From the NCBI GenBank assembly GCA_900467745.1, contig UBQW01000011.1, positions 1 to 64,000 on the forward strand: 64,000 nucleotides of DNA, in the 5' to 3' direction. Each line of letters begins with the position of its first letter. The stretch's first letter is position 1. The position numbers and the translations under genes are program-made. Origin of the DNA: Hyphomicrobiales bacterium. GTDB taxonomy: Bacteria > Pseudomonadota > Alphaproteobacteria > Rhizobiales > Rhizobiaceae. The notes beneath the pieces were generated by a model. It searched no databases. It worked only from the letters and a program-made list of their open reading frames with translations, and was not told where the DNA came from. Shown piece by piece: positions 55,255 through 63,992 of this stretch.

Positions 55255-57024
55255 TTAAGTTACCGGCCAGACCCAGAGCAGCAGCGGCACGCTGACGAGG
55301 ATGATCAGGAAGGACAGCGGCAGGCCGAGGCGGGGGTAATCGCTGAAGCGATAGCCGCCGGGGCCGAAGACCAGCGTGTTGCACTGGTGGCCGATCGGGG
55401 TCAGGAAATCACAGCCGGCGCCGATCGCCACCGCCATCAGGAAGGCGTCGGGCTTGTAGCCGAGGGTCTGGGCGAAGCTCGCGGCGATGGGCGCCATGAC
55501 GAGAACGGTGGCGGCGTTGTTGAGGAAGGGCGTGACCGTCATCGCCGTGATCAGGATCAGCGCCAGCGCGCCGTAATGCGGCATCTGGGCTGCGAGATGG
55601 CCGAGCCAGCCGGCGATCAGTTCGCTGCCTCCCGTGGTCCGGAGCGTATCGGAGACCGGGATCAGCGTGGCGAGCATGATCAGGATAGGGGCGTCGAGCG
55701 CCTTGTAGACATCGACCAGCGGGATGACGCGGAAGACGACCATGGCGAGCGCCGCGCAGAAGAAGGACGTCGCGACAGGGACGACGCCGGTGGCGGTCGC
55801 AGCCATGGCGGCGAGCAGGATCAGCAGCGGCAGATAGGCGCGGCGCGAGGTGCCGAGCATGATGTCGCGCTGGGCAAGCGGCAGGCAGGCGAACTCCTGC
55901 AGGAAGGCGGGGAGGTTGCGGCGGTTGCCCTGCAGCACCAGCACGTCGCCGGCGCGCAGGCGGACTTCGCTCAGGCGCTCGTTCAGCCGGTGGCCCTTGC
56001 GGGAGACGGCGAGCAGGTTGACGCTGCGGCGGTTCGACAGCGACAGCTGCCGCGCCGACCAGCCGACCAGCTGCGATTCCGAGGCGACGATCGCTTCGAT
56101 CGAGATGAGGTCGTTGCGCTCGGCGGGATCGGCGATCGGCTTGCCGGAAAGTTTCAGCTTGGCGTTGGAGACGATGCGGTCGAGCGCGTCGGGACTGCCC
56201 TCGAGCAGCAGCGTGTCGCCGCTTCTGAGTTCCACGTCGGGGAAGGGCGAGAGGCGAGTGTGGCCACGCAGGATCGCGGTCGCCACGGCGTCGCCGTCGC
56301 CGAGCTTGATGAGATCACTGAGCGGCTTGCCCTCGACGGTCGATTCCTCCGCGACGGTGGCTTCTGAGAAGTAGGCCTTGGCGTCGAGCGCTTCCTCAAG
56401 CGAGGGGTTTTCGTTCTTTCTTTCAGGCACCAGCCAGTGGAAGAAGATCAGGAAGACGACGCCAACCAGCGCCAGCGTGGCGCCGACGGGGGTGAAGTCG
56501 AACATGGTGAAGGGCGTGCCGGTGATCTCGCCGCGCAGGCGCGAGACCACGATGTTGGGCGAGGTGCCGATCTGCGTCATCAGGCCGCCGAGAAGGGCCG
56601 CGAAACTCATCGGCATCAGGTAGAGCGAGGGCGACTTGCCGCTCTTGCGGGCGAACTGGAAAGCGACCGGGATCATGATCGCCAGCGCACCGATATTCTT
56701 GATGAAGGCGGAGAGGACGGCGACGACGATCAGCAGCAGCGCGAGCTGGGCGTGCAGCGTGTCGAGATTGGGAAAGAAGCGCTTGATCGCGGTATCGACG
56801 ATGCCCGAGCGGGCCACGCCGGCGCTGACGACGAGTGCACTGCCGACGATGATGACGATATCGTCACTGAAGCCGGAGAAGGCCTTGTCGAAGGGCACGA
56901 GGCCGACGGCGATCGCCAGCACCAGCGCGCAGCACGCGACGAGATCGTAGCGAAAGCGGTCCCAGATGAAGACCGCCATCATCAGGCCAATGACGCCGAA
57001 GGCGAGAATCTGCTGTGTTGTCAT
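55255..57024 (-). CDS. SLC13/DASS family permease with two TrkA-C domains
   Basis: The 589-residue inner-membrane carrier has a divided N-terminal membrane half (about 1-190), two soluble TrkA-C (RCK_C) domains in the middle (about 205-380; residues such as GDAVATAILRGHTRL and RAGDVLVLQGN), and a second membrane half (about 395-589) with the GTSPNIVVS and NNAATVLVMAPI reentrant-loop motifs. Members carry sulfate, dicarboxylates or other anions with Na+. No adjacent sulfur or dicarboxylate gene helps narrow the substrate. Confidence 0.9.
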   Translation of the reverse strand: MTTQQILAFGVIGLMMAVFIWDRFRYDLVACCALVLAIAVGLVPFDKAFSGFSDDIVIIVGSALVVSAGVARSGIVDTAIKRFFPNLDTLHAQLALLLIVVAVLSAFIKNIGALAIMIPVAFQFARKSGKSPSLYLMPMSFAALLGGLMTQIGTSPNIVVSRLRGEITGTPFTMFDFTPVGATLALVGVVFLIFFHWLVPERKNENPSLEEALDAKAYFSEATVAEESTVEGKPLSDLIKLGDGDAVATAILRGHTRLSPFPDVELRSGDTLLLEGSPDALDRIVSNAKLKLSGKPIADPAERNDLISIEAIVASESQLVGWSARQLSLSNRRSVNLLAVSRKGHRLNERLSEVRLRAGDVLVLQGNRRNLPAFLQEFACLPLAQRDIMLGTSRRAYLPLLILLAAMAATATGVVPVATSFFCAALAMVVFRVIPLVDVYKALDAPILIMLATLIPVSDTLRTTGGSELIAGWLGHLAAQMPHYGALALILITAMTVTPFLNNAATVLVMAPIAASFAQTLGYKPDAFLMAVAIGAGCDFLTPIGHQCNTLVFGPGGYRFSDYPRLGLPLSFLIILVSVPLLLWVWPVT

Positions 57025-57222
57025 GCGTTTCCGGGAACTGGATCGGAAGCCGGGAGATTTCCCGGCCTTCGCGGATAACTGTGCCGCGCGCGATGCACTT
57101 CAATGGCTTAAGGCGTGCAAAATTCGTGAGGCGCGCAGCGCCTGAGGATCCTTCGCATTGAGATTTCGGTCTAGGCCGGTATATGGACGCTTACGGGCGG
57201 ACGGCGCCGCCGAGGAGTGAGC

Positions 57223-57483
57223 ATGGGCAATGAGACGCGCAAGGGCGCAGCTAGCAGCAAGCGTCCGGATGAGAAGGCACCCGATACGCTCGCGCTCCTG
57301 AAAGCGATTGCGGACAGCCCGCGACGCGATAACTCCAGCTATCACGACGCCATGGCGCAGGCGCGCCAGGCATTCGAGGCGGCGGAGGCGGCCATCGGTG
57401 GTCCCGTCAGGGTCAAGAAGAGGATCAAGACCAAGCGCAATGGCGACTATGTCGTGAAGTGGACCTTCAAGCCGGCTAAGTGA
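57223..57483 (+). CDS. small basic hypothetical protein
   Basis: The 86-residue product has a helical middle (ALLKAIADSPRRD, AMAQARQAFEAAEAA) and a strongly basic C-terminal tail (VRVKKRIKTKRNGDYVVKWTFK). GAGGAG lies five bases before this ATG. I know no function. The basic tail suggests nucleic-acid contact, but that is speculation. The gene stands alone, divergent from the SLC13 gene. Confidence 0.6.
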   Translation: MGNETRKGAASSKRPDEKAPDTLALLKAIADSPRRDNSSYHDAMAQARQAFEAAEAAIGGPVRVKKRIKTKRNGDYVVKWTFKPAK

Positions 57484-57489
57484 TCGCCG

Positions 57490-57609
57490 TCAGGCCGAGC
57501 CGGGCGTGAAGCCGAAATAATAGACCATGGCCATGACCACGGCGACGGTGAAGATGATGGCGACGAACCGCGTCATGCCGCGGCGGGCTTTCTTTTCTGT
57601 GCTCTTCAT
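57490..57609 (-). CDS. 39-residue single-pass membrane peptide
   Basis: An ATG at 57609 opens a 39-codon frame ending TGA at 57490. The product has a basic N-terminus (KKARRG), one membrane helix (about 12-32, VAIIFTVAVVMAMVYYF) and a short tail. The basic-inside pattern is that of a real small membrane protein, but the ribosome site is weak and no family is recognised. It converges on the basic protein gene with six bases between. Confidence 0.5.
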   Translation of the reverse strand: MKSTEKKARRGMTRFVAIIFTVAVVMAMVYYFGFTPGSA

Positions 57610-57657
57610 ACGGACCAAACCGATCGAGCGGCGATATGGTTCCGCATTTGGTTGTCG

Positions 57658-58416
57658 TCAGCGCTGAAGTTCGGCCAGCGCCCGGCGCAGCGGCAGGTCG
57701 GAAATCTGGATGAGCCCGTTGAAGGGGATGTCCATGTCGAGCACCAGATAGATCGAGGCTGAGATCAGGAAGGCGGCGATGACGAACATCGAGACGACGA
57801 TGATGTTCTTCGGCGCGCGATAGCCGAAGCTCGCGAAGATCAGGATCAGCCATGTCGCCAGCATGGCGATCAGCGGCCGCGGGATGACGCCTTCGGATTG
57901 CTCGACGAGAACCCAGCGCTGCTCGACGATGCGCTGGTATTGCTGGCGCGCATTGTTCAAGAGCGCGATATGGCCGGGATCATCAGGGGTGAGAAGGGCC
58001 AGGCTGTTTCCCACTTCGTTCAATGCGAATTCGGCGGCGGGGTCGCCTTTCACCAGCGGGTCGCTGGATGGGGGCACGTTGCCGAGCGCGATTTCCACGT
58101 AGGTGGAAAGTCGCCGCTTGGTCTCGTTGGCTTCCAGCCCGTAGGTTCGAAGCGTCTGGTCGAAGAGGATGATCTCGGTGGCGAAGCTGTGGACGTTGCT
58201 GTCGATGCCCTCGAAGGTGTTCTTCGCGGAGTTGATCATCAGACTGAAAACCAGCGAGGTCATGACGACGAAGATGTTGGCCACCAGCCGCACGACGGCA
58301 TTGGTCTCTTCCTGCCGGTGATGGCTCGGGAGCCTGGAATAGCTGAGCATGGTGCCGATCGAGGCTGCGATCAGGCAGGCGCAGACGATGGCTGCCACAA
58401 ACACTTCCCGAGACAT
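57658..58416 (-). CDS. DUF4239 (bestrophin-like) membrane protein
   Basis: The 252-residue protein has an N-terminal helix (about 5-25), a second helix (about 45-70), a soluble helical middle with NAVVRLVANIFVV and ETKRRL, and two C-terminal helices (about 180-200 and 210-235). This is the DUF4239 pattern, a family distantly like bestrophin channels. The ATG at 58416 has GGGAGGA upstream. Function is unknown. Confidence 0.83.
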   Translation of the reverse strand: MSREVFVAAIVCACLIAASIGTMLSYSRLPSHHRQEETNAVVRLVANIFVVMTSLVFSLMINSAKNTFEGIDSNVHSFATEIILFDQTLRTYGLEANETKRRLSTYVEIALGNVPPSSDPLVKGDPAAEFALNEVGNSLALLTPDDPGHIALLNNARQQYQRIVEQRWVLVEQSEGVIPRPLIAMLATWLILIFASFGYRAPKNIIVVSMFVIAAFLISASIYLVLDMDIPFNGLIQISDLPLRRALAELQR

Positions 58417-58563
58417 GCTCGATCCTCCCGCCCCAGATGGCGCCCGCGCCATTCCGTCCAGACTAGATGGTTTGGACGATTTTGCCAGCAGGCGATTTCC
58501 GCGCTGGACAAACGGGTGCGCGGGTATAGCTTCCGCGTCGGTATTTCATTTTGGAGATTGATT

Positions 58564-59109
58564 ATGACCGATATCTTGAGCGTGCCGGTAAAGCTCGCCG
58601 ATGGCCGCGAGACCACGCTGAACGAATACAAGGGCAAGGTCGTGCTTGTCGTCAACGTTGCCTCGAAATGCGGACTGACGGCGCAGTATGAAGGGCTGGA
58701 GAAGCTCTATGAAGACAAGCGCGAACGCGGCTTCGTGATCGCCGCCTTCCCGGCCAACAACTTCAAGGGCCAGGAGCCGGGCACCGACGCCGAGATCGTC
58801 GAGTTCTGCACGCTGACCTATGACGTCAAGTTCCCGATCTTCTCGAAGATCTCGGTCAAGGGCGATGACCAGCACCCGCTCTACAAGATGTTGACGGGTA
58901 CCGGCCTGCCGACAACGGGCGAGGGCCCGATGCGCGAGAAGCTGGTCGATCGTGGTCTCGCGGAAGCCGGCGACAAGGGCGTTCTCTGGAACTTCGAGAA
59001 GTTCCTGGTCGGCCGCGACGGCAAGGTTGTCGCCCGCTTCGCACCTGACGTGACCGCCGACGACCAGCGGCTGGTGCAGGCGATCGACAAGGAACTTGCC
59101 GCCGGCTGA
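58564..59109 (+). CDS. glutathione peroxidase (Cys type)
   Basis: The 181-residue protein is a thioredoxin-fold peroxidase. The active-site Cys36 is in NVASKCGLT, and the partner Gln and Trp are in FPANNFKGQEPG and WNFEKFLV. The enzyme reduces hydroperoxides with glutathione or thioredoxin; a Cys in place of Sec is the usual bacterial form. The ATG has GGAGA eight bases upstream. It converges on an AraC gene with five bases between. Confidence 0.94.
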   Translation: MTDILSVPVKLADGRETTLNEYKGKVVLVVNVASKCGLTAQYEGLEKLYEDKRERGFVIAAFPANNFKGQEPGTDAEIVEFCTLTYDVKFPIFSKISVKGDDQHPLYKMLTGTGLPTTGEGPMREKLVDRGLAEAGDKGVLWNFEKFLVGRDGKVVARFAPDVTADDQRLVQAIDKELAAG

Positions 59110-59114
59110 TCTGA

Positions 59115-59945
59115 TCAGGCGCGACGGTGCCGGCGGCGAAATTCGCTCGGCGAGCACCGTTCGCGATCCTGGAACAGCCGCGAGAAATAAAAGGCGTCGT
59201 CGAGGCCGATCGCGCGCGAGATCGCCTCGATCGCAAGGTTCGACGTCGTCAGCAGCTGCTTGGCATGATCGATGCGCAGGCGCAGTTGGAAGGCCTTGGG
59301 TGAGAGATCGGTCGCGGCCGCGAAGCGGCGGCGCAGCGTCGCCGGCGACAGGCCGAATTCCGAGGCGAGGGCGGTCATGTCAACCGGCTCGAACGCCCGG
59401 CTCTCCAGCGCTTCCACCACCTTTTCGATCGTCGCATCCGCTTTGGCATCTGCGGTCGCGCGGGATGCCTGACGGGCGGCTTCGATAACGATCCGGTAAA
59501 GCGTCGCGGCCGATGCGGCGAGGCCGAGCGGATTGTCTTCGGCGAACTCGTCCTGCAGCGTGGTGAAGAGGTGTCGCATCTCGCGCGGGTTTTCGAGCGG
59601 CACCATTGGTGCTGCCTCGTCGATCAGGCGCTGGCGGAGCCATTCGTCGGCGAGGTTGCCTGAAAACAGCGCCCAGCGCTCATCCCAGCTTTCGCCCGGA
59701 TCGGGGCCATAGCCGTGCGTCATTCCAGCAGGGAGCCAGAAGAGTGCCGGGCCCGATATCTCAATCGCTCCCGCCTTGTCGCTCAGCAGCCAACCGTGCC
59801 CGCGTTCCACCATCACGACGGCATGCGTCGGTAGCCTGCGGTTCTTCAGCCGGCTGGTGACGCGCTGGCGGCCGAAGCCTGTGACGGCCAAGCTCGTGGC
59901 GCCTGATGGAGGCGAGCGATAGAGTGCAATCGTGGTGTCACTCAT
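59115..59945 (-). CDS. AraC family transcriptional regulator
   Basis: The 276-residue protein has an N-terminal cupin-like sensor (about 1-140) and a C-terminal double helix-turn-helix (about 175-275; MTALASEFGLSPATLRRRFA and the FYFSRLFQD element). It is divergent from a PhyH-type dioxygenase gene, with 92 bases between, so it likely activates that gene in response to a small carbon source. The ligand is unknown. Confidence 0.9.
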   Translation of the reverse strand: MSDTTIALYRSPPSGATSLAVTGFGRQRVTSRLKNRRLPTHAVVMVERGHGWLLSDKAGAIEISGPALFWLPAGMTHGYGPDPGESWDERWALFSGNLADEWLRQRLIDEAAPMVPLENPREMRHLFTTLQDEFAEDNPLGLAASAATLYRIVIEAARQASRATADAKADATIEKVVEALESRAFEPVDMTALASEFGLSPATLRRRFAAATDLSPKAFQLRLRIDHAKQLLTTSNLAIEAISRAIGLDDAFYFSRLFQDRERCSPSEFRRRHRRA

Positions 59946-60037
59946 GAGCGAAAAGTCCAGCCCGTTCTTCCGTCCATGGTCTTCCTCCCCGGTGAAAGCG
60001 ATAAAGCACTACGATATTCGCTTGGGAGGTGATCGAA

Positions 60038-60964
60038 ATGTCAAGTCTTGCTGCGCAATCCCGTGACGCACCCACGATAGAGCTGTTCGCCGACGGCAAG
60101 CGACTGTCGACCGCGCCGAACCGCATAGGGCGGCTGGAGGCGACGGATCCGGATGTCGGGCTCGAAGCGATCCGCGAGCGCTATGAGCGGGACGGTTATG
60201 TCTGGCTGAAAGGGTTCCTCAAACGGGATGACGTGCTGGCGTTTCGCGGATGGGTGTTTTCGCATCTGGCGCGATCCGGGCTGATCGAGGCGGGGTCCGA
60301 CCCGACGCTCGGGTTGGCGTCAAGCGCCGAGCCGGACAAGCAACTGGCCGATCGCATCCTGATGGCGCTGGTGCGCTCGGCGGCTTACGAGGGGTTTTGC
60401 GCGCAGCCGCGGCTGACGCGGTTCATGGATGCGTTTCTTTCAGGCATCTCCTATCTCCACAAGCGCAAGATCATGCGCTTCACCCGCCCCGGCACGCCGA
60501 CGGCGACGCCCGCGCATTACGATCTCGTCTATCTGCGCGGCGGAACGAGCCGGATCGTCACGGCCTGGATCCCGCTCGGCGATACGCCTGTCGATATGGG
60601 CGGGCTGGTCTATCTCGAGGGCTCGCATGCGATCGGCAAGCGGATGGAGGAGGCGTTTGCGGAAAAAAGCGCTGCGCTCACCCCGGAAGAGCGGATCAGC
60701 GCCTATAACAGGAACATGAGCGAGGGCGGCTGGGTGTCGAAGGATCTGCCTGATATGGCCGAGCGCTTCGACACGCGCTGGCTGATTGCCAATTACGAGG
60801 CGGGCGATTTGGTTCTGCACAGCCCCTACATGATCCACGCCGCGACCACCAATCGCAGCGCTGAACATCTGATCCGACTTTCGACCGATATCCGCTTTCA
60901 AAATGTCGAGGACGAGATCGATGCGCGCTGGGCGAGCCACTGGACGCTCGGCGACATGCTCTGA
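60038..60964 (+). CDS. phytanoyl-CoA dioxygenase (PhyH) family protein
   Basis: The 308-residue Fe(II)/2-oxoglutarate oxygenase has iron ligands in HYD (His160, Asp162) and distal His267 (MIHAATTNRS), with Arg274 for 2-oxoglutarate. It is unrelated in detail to the other PhyH protein of this window, but both share the HAA-TNRS end of the metal site. GGGAGG lies eight bases upstream of this ATG; the GTG at 60029 would overlap it. It forms a divergent pair with an AraC regulator and ends at a strong terminator. Confidence 0.86.
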   Translation: MSSLAAQSRDAPTIELFADGKRLSTAPNRIGRLEATDPDVGLEAIRERYERDGYVWLKGFLKRDDVLAFRGWVFSHLARSGLIEAGSDPTLGLASSAEPDKQLADRILMALVRSAAYEGFCAQPRLTRFMDAFLSGISYLHKRKIMRFTRPGTPTATPAHYDLVYLRGGTSRIVTAWIPLGDTPVDMGGLVYLEGSHAIGKRMEEAFAEKSAALTPEERISAYNRNMSEGGWVSKDLPDMAERFDTRWLIANYEAGDLVLHSPYMIHAATTNRSAEHLIRLSTDIRFQNVEDEIDARWASHWTLGDML

Positions 60965-60981
60965 CAGATGGCATTGATGCG

Positions 60982-61018
60982 AAACGGGCGCGGCCTGATG
61001 GTCGCGCCCGTTTTGTTT
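60982..61018. terminator. bidirectional terminator between PhyH and terC genes
   Basis: Exact 11-bp arms AAACGGGCGCG / CGCGCCCGTTT enclose a 10-base loop that can pair further. TTTTGTTTTTT follows on the plus strand and AAA precedes. It ends two bases before the TerC stop, so it can serve both genes. Confidence 0.85.
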
Positions 61019-61019
61019 T

Positions 61020-61784
61020 TTAGTGCAAGGTGTTCTGCTTGTTTGCCTCGCGCTTTCGCTTCTTGGCGTTGCGTGCCAGCATGTTGAGCACCTCAACGAG
61101 CGCCGAGAACGCCATGGCGGCGTAGACGTAGCCCTTGGGGACGTGGAAGCCCATGCCTTCGGCGATCAGCGTCGTGCCGATCATCATCAGGAAGCCGAGC
61201 GCCAGCATGACGATGGTCGGGTTCTTCTCGATGAAGTTGGCAAGTGGGGTCGCGGCAACCAGCATGACCGTGACGGCGGCGACAACGGCGATCACCATGA
61301 TCGGCAGGTGCGGCGTCATCCCGACGGCGGTGATGATGCTGTCGACGGAGAAGACCAGGTCGAGAACCAGGATCTGGCCGATGACGGCGGTGAAGCTCGC
61401 GACGACGGCAGCGGATGCCGCATCGTTCTCGTGGTCGACAGGGTCCACGGTGTGGTGGATTTCCTTGGTCGCCTTCCAGAGGAGGAAGAGACCACCGGCG
61501 ATCAGGATCATGTCCTTCCACGAGAAGCCGTGGCCGAAGACTTCGAAGACCGGCGTCGTCAGCTTGACGATCCAGGCCACGGTGCCGAGCAGCGCCAGGC
61601 GCATGATCAGAGCCAGGCCGATACCGAGCTTGCGGGCCTTTTCGCGGGTTTCAGGTGGAAGCTTGTTGGTGAGGATGGAAATGAAGATGAGATTGTCGAT
61701 CCCGAGGACCACTTCCATCACCACCAAGGTGACGAGGGCCACCCAGGCGGCCGGGTCCTGCACGAGCATCATGATGTCTTGCAT
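61020..61784 (-). CDS. TerC family integral membrane protein
   Basis: The 254-residue protein has about seven membrane helices and the TerC core: [15 protein letters not shown] near residue 25 and [14 protein letters not shown] near residue 145, both with conserved acidic residues in membrane segments. The family is tied to metal handling and tellurite resistance, and in several species to manganese export. No ter operon genes are adjacent. Confidence 0.92.
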   Translation of the reverse strand: MQDIMMLVQDPAAWVALVTLVVMEVVLGIDNLIFISILTNKLPPETREKARKLGIGLALIMRLALLGTVAWIVKLTTPVFEVFGHGFSWKDMILIAGGLFLLWKATKEIHHTVDPVDHENDAASAAVVASFTAVIGQILVLDLVFSVDSIITAVGMTPHLPIMVIAVVAAVTVMLVAATPLANFIEKNPTIVMLALGFLMMIGTTLIAEGMGFHVPKGYVYAAMAFSALVEVLNMLARNAKKRKREANKQNTLH

Positions 61785-61975
61785 CTATGTATATCCCTTT
61801 GCGCCACATTAGCGGTCGCTCGAATGTAATCGCGCGCCTTTGCTTGGCAAGCATGTCTTGGAAAGCGCGCAAGGGAGTATACGAAAGTCGGCGGGGTTTT
61901 ATTCCATGGCCCAGGTCGTTCAAGCGGGACCGCTCCTGTGCCGGAACGGTCCTGATACGGGATATGAACCGCAGG

Positions 61976-62647
61976 TCAGTTCTTGTTCGAGACCCCATAG
62001 GTCGCCATGAACATGCGCACGGCGCCATTGATGACGCGCTCGGCTTCCTGTTTCGACGGCGGCTTTTCCATGCTGCCAAACAGGCGGAATTTGAAGAAGC
62101 TGCCGCTGGAGAGATCGAGGAACTGGGCGGCCGCAAGTTCGATGTCGCCGATATTGAGCTGGCCGGCCTCGACATAGCGAATGAGATAGTCGCGCAGGAT
62201 GGTGCGCAGGTTTTCCGGGCCGTTAAAGAAGCGCTGACAGAGCGCCGGCATGCGGTCGCGCACACCAAGCACGGTGCGCATGGCGCTGATGACCTTCTCA
62301 TCGGTCATATGGGCTATGAAATCCATACCGAAATCATGGAGACCGGTTTCCACGTCCTCGCGCTCGGCAAGCGTGGTGCGCATCGCGGCAACGAAGGCGG
62401 CGCGTTCGCTCTCGATCATCGCGGCGAACAGCTCTTCCTTGTTGGCGAAGTATACGTAGAGAGTACCCTTCGAAACGCCGGCCTCGCGCGTGATGTCGTT
62501 CATGCTGGCGGCATCGAAGCCGTACTTCATGAACGCGCGGCGGGCACCGTCGAGAATTTGTTTGCGTTTTGCGGGATCTTCACCCGCGGCCCATCTGCCT
62601 CCTGCAGATGTCGATTCCTCCACGGAAACGTCGGAAAAGTCTGTCAT
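61976..62647 (-). CDS. TetR/AcrR family transcriptional regulator
   Basis: The 223-residue protein has a TetR helix-turn-helix near residues 48-70 (MNDITREAGVSKGTLYVYFA) and a helical ligand domain. It is divergent from an EmrA-type adaptor gene across a 154-bp spacer with two similar 18-bp palindromes, so it should repress the efflux genes and itself. The inducer is unknown. The 61785-61975 stretch before the gene end shows nothing I can support. Confidence 0.92.
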   Translation of the reverse strand: MTDFSDVSVEESTSAGGRWAAGEDPAKRKQILDGARRAFMKYGFDAASMNDITREAGVSKGTLYVYFANKEELFAAMIESERAAFVAAMRTTLAEREDVETGLHDFGMDFIAHMTDEKVISAMRTVLGVRDRMPALCQRFFNGPENLRTILRDYLIRYVEAGQLNIGDIELAAAQFLDLSSGSFFKFRLFGSMEKPPSKQEAERVINGAVRMFMATYGVSNKN

Positions 62648-62692
62648 AGCTCCTTAACCATATCCGCACATGCGAATGTTTCGTTAACAAAA

Positions 62693-62710
62693 TCGAACCG
62701 GGTGGTTCGA
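62693..62710. promoter_or_regulatory. TetR operator candidate, site 1
   Basis: TCGAACC-GGGT-GGTTCGA, exact 7-bp arms around four bases, lies 46-63 bases before the TetR start. Confidence 0.68.
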
Positions 62711-62752
62711 TACATCTTGATATGAACGTAAAAAGGCTCTATGTCAACTAAA

Positions 62753-62770
62753 CCGAACCGTTCAGTTCGA
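62753..62770. promoter_or_regulatory. TetR operator candidate, site 2
   Basis: CCGAACCGTTCAGTTCGA is the same 18-bp pattern as site 1 (shared CGAACCG and GTTCGA), 60 bp to the right and 32-49 bases before the adaptor start. Confidence 0.68.
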
Positions 62771-62801
62771 TCAGTTTTACTCGATTTACCGGTATTCTCT
62801 C

Positions 62802-63992
62802 ATGTCGTCCAGCCAGAACGCCAATGTCACCAGGATTGTCAGCAAGCCTGCGGAAGATGAGGCTCAAGAAGCAGCCGTAACCGCTGAAGCGCCGCGTACG
62901 CCGCAGACCGTGGCCGCCCCGGTCGAGACGGCACCTGAGCAGAAGAAAAAGAAGCGCAGCCCCGTGCTGCCGATCCTCGGGCTGGCCCTTCTCGCCGGCG
63001 CCGCCTATTTCGGCTACCAGTGGTTCACGGTCGGCCGTTTCATGATCTCGACCGATGACGCCTATATCGAAGGCGATATCGCAACGATCTCTCCCAAGGT
63101 TACCGGCTACGTCGCCAAGGTGAACGTCGTCGCCAACCAGCAGGTCAAGGTCGGCGATACGCTGGCAACGCTCGACGACGGCGACTACAAGCTGGCGCTG
63201 GAGCAGGCGCAGGCATCGCTCGACACCGAGAAGCTGTCGCTGCAGCGCATCGACGCGCAGATCGCCGGCGGTGAGGCGAGCCTCGACCAGGCCAAGGCGC
63301 AGAAGGTTGCGCTCGATGCCACCGTTCGCGGCGCGCAGATCACTCAGACCCGTGCCAGCGAGCTGCAGGCGAAGTCGGTCGGCACGACCGCATCGCTCGA
63401 CACCGCCAACATCGCGCTCGATCAGGCAAAGGCCAATCTCGTCGGCGGTGACGCCGCGATCGCATCGGCGGAAGCCAATGTGACGCTGCTGCATGCACAG
63501 CGCCGCGAAGCCGAAGGCACGATCCGCCAGCTCGAGCTTGCCCGCGACAAGGCCGCGCGCGACCTGTCCTTCACGGTTCTCAAGGCGCCTTATGACGGCG
63601 TCGTCGGCAACCGCTCGGTTCAGGAAGGCGATCTGGTTTCGCCCGGTCAGCGTCTGATGGCGCTCGTTCCGGTTCGCCAACTCTATATCGACGCGAATTT
63701 CAAGGAAACGCAGATCCAGCATCTGGTTCCGGGCTCCAAGGTCAATGTCCATGTCGACGCCTATGACGATCATGCGATCGTCGGCACGGTGGAATCGATC
63801 TCGCCGGCATCGGGCTCGGTGTTCTCGCTGCTGCCGCCTGAAAACGCGACGGGCAACTTCACCAAGATCATCCAGCGCGTACCGGTTCGCATCGCTCTGC
63901 CGCAGGACGCGCTCGACACGGGTCGCCTGCGCGCCGGCCTCAGCGTCGTTGTCGACGTCGACACGCGCACGGCGCCGGATGCCGCCAAGTAA
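62802..63992 (+). CDS. HlyD/EmrA-type efflux adaptor
   Basis: The 396-residue membrane fusion protein has a Pro/Glu-rich cytoplasmic head (1-45), one membrane helix (about 50-72, LPILGLALLAGAAYFGY), a lipoyl half (about 82-125), a helical hairpin (about 125-240) rich in Ala and Gln, then the second lipoyl half and beta-barrel (ending DVDTRTAP). This fits EmrA, which works with an MFS pump EmrB and an outer-membrane channel. The partner gene would lie just beyond the window end. The ribosome site before the ATG is weak. Confidence 0.9.
   Translation: MSSSQNANVTRIVSKPAEDEAQEAAVTAEAPRTPQTVAAPVETAPEQKKKKRSPVLPILGLALLAGAAYFGYQWFTVGRFMISTDDAYIEGDIATISPKVTGYVAKVNVVANQQVKVGDTLATLDDGDYKLALEQAQASLDTEKLSLQRIDAQIAGGEASLDQAKAQKVALDATVRGAQITQTRASELQAKSVGTTASLDTANIALDQAKANLVGGDAAIASAEANVTLLHAQRREAEGTIRQLELARDKAARDLSFTVLKAPYDGVVGNRSVQEGDLVSPGQRLMALVPVRQLYIDANFKETQIQHLVPGSKVNVHVDAYDDHAIVGTVESISPASGSVFSLLPPENATGNFTKIIQRVPVRIALPQDALDTGRLRAGLSVVVDVDTRTAPDAAK

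Noticed and set aside
61020..61784. Tellurite-resistance or phage-defence ter cluster
   Set aside because: Only a lone TerC-family gene is present; no terZABDEF partners.
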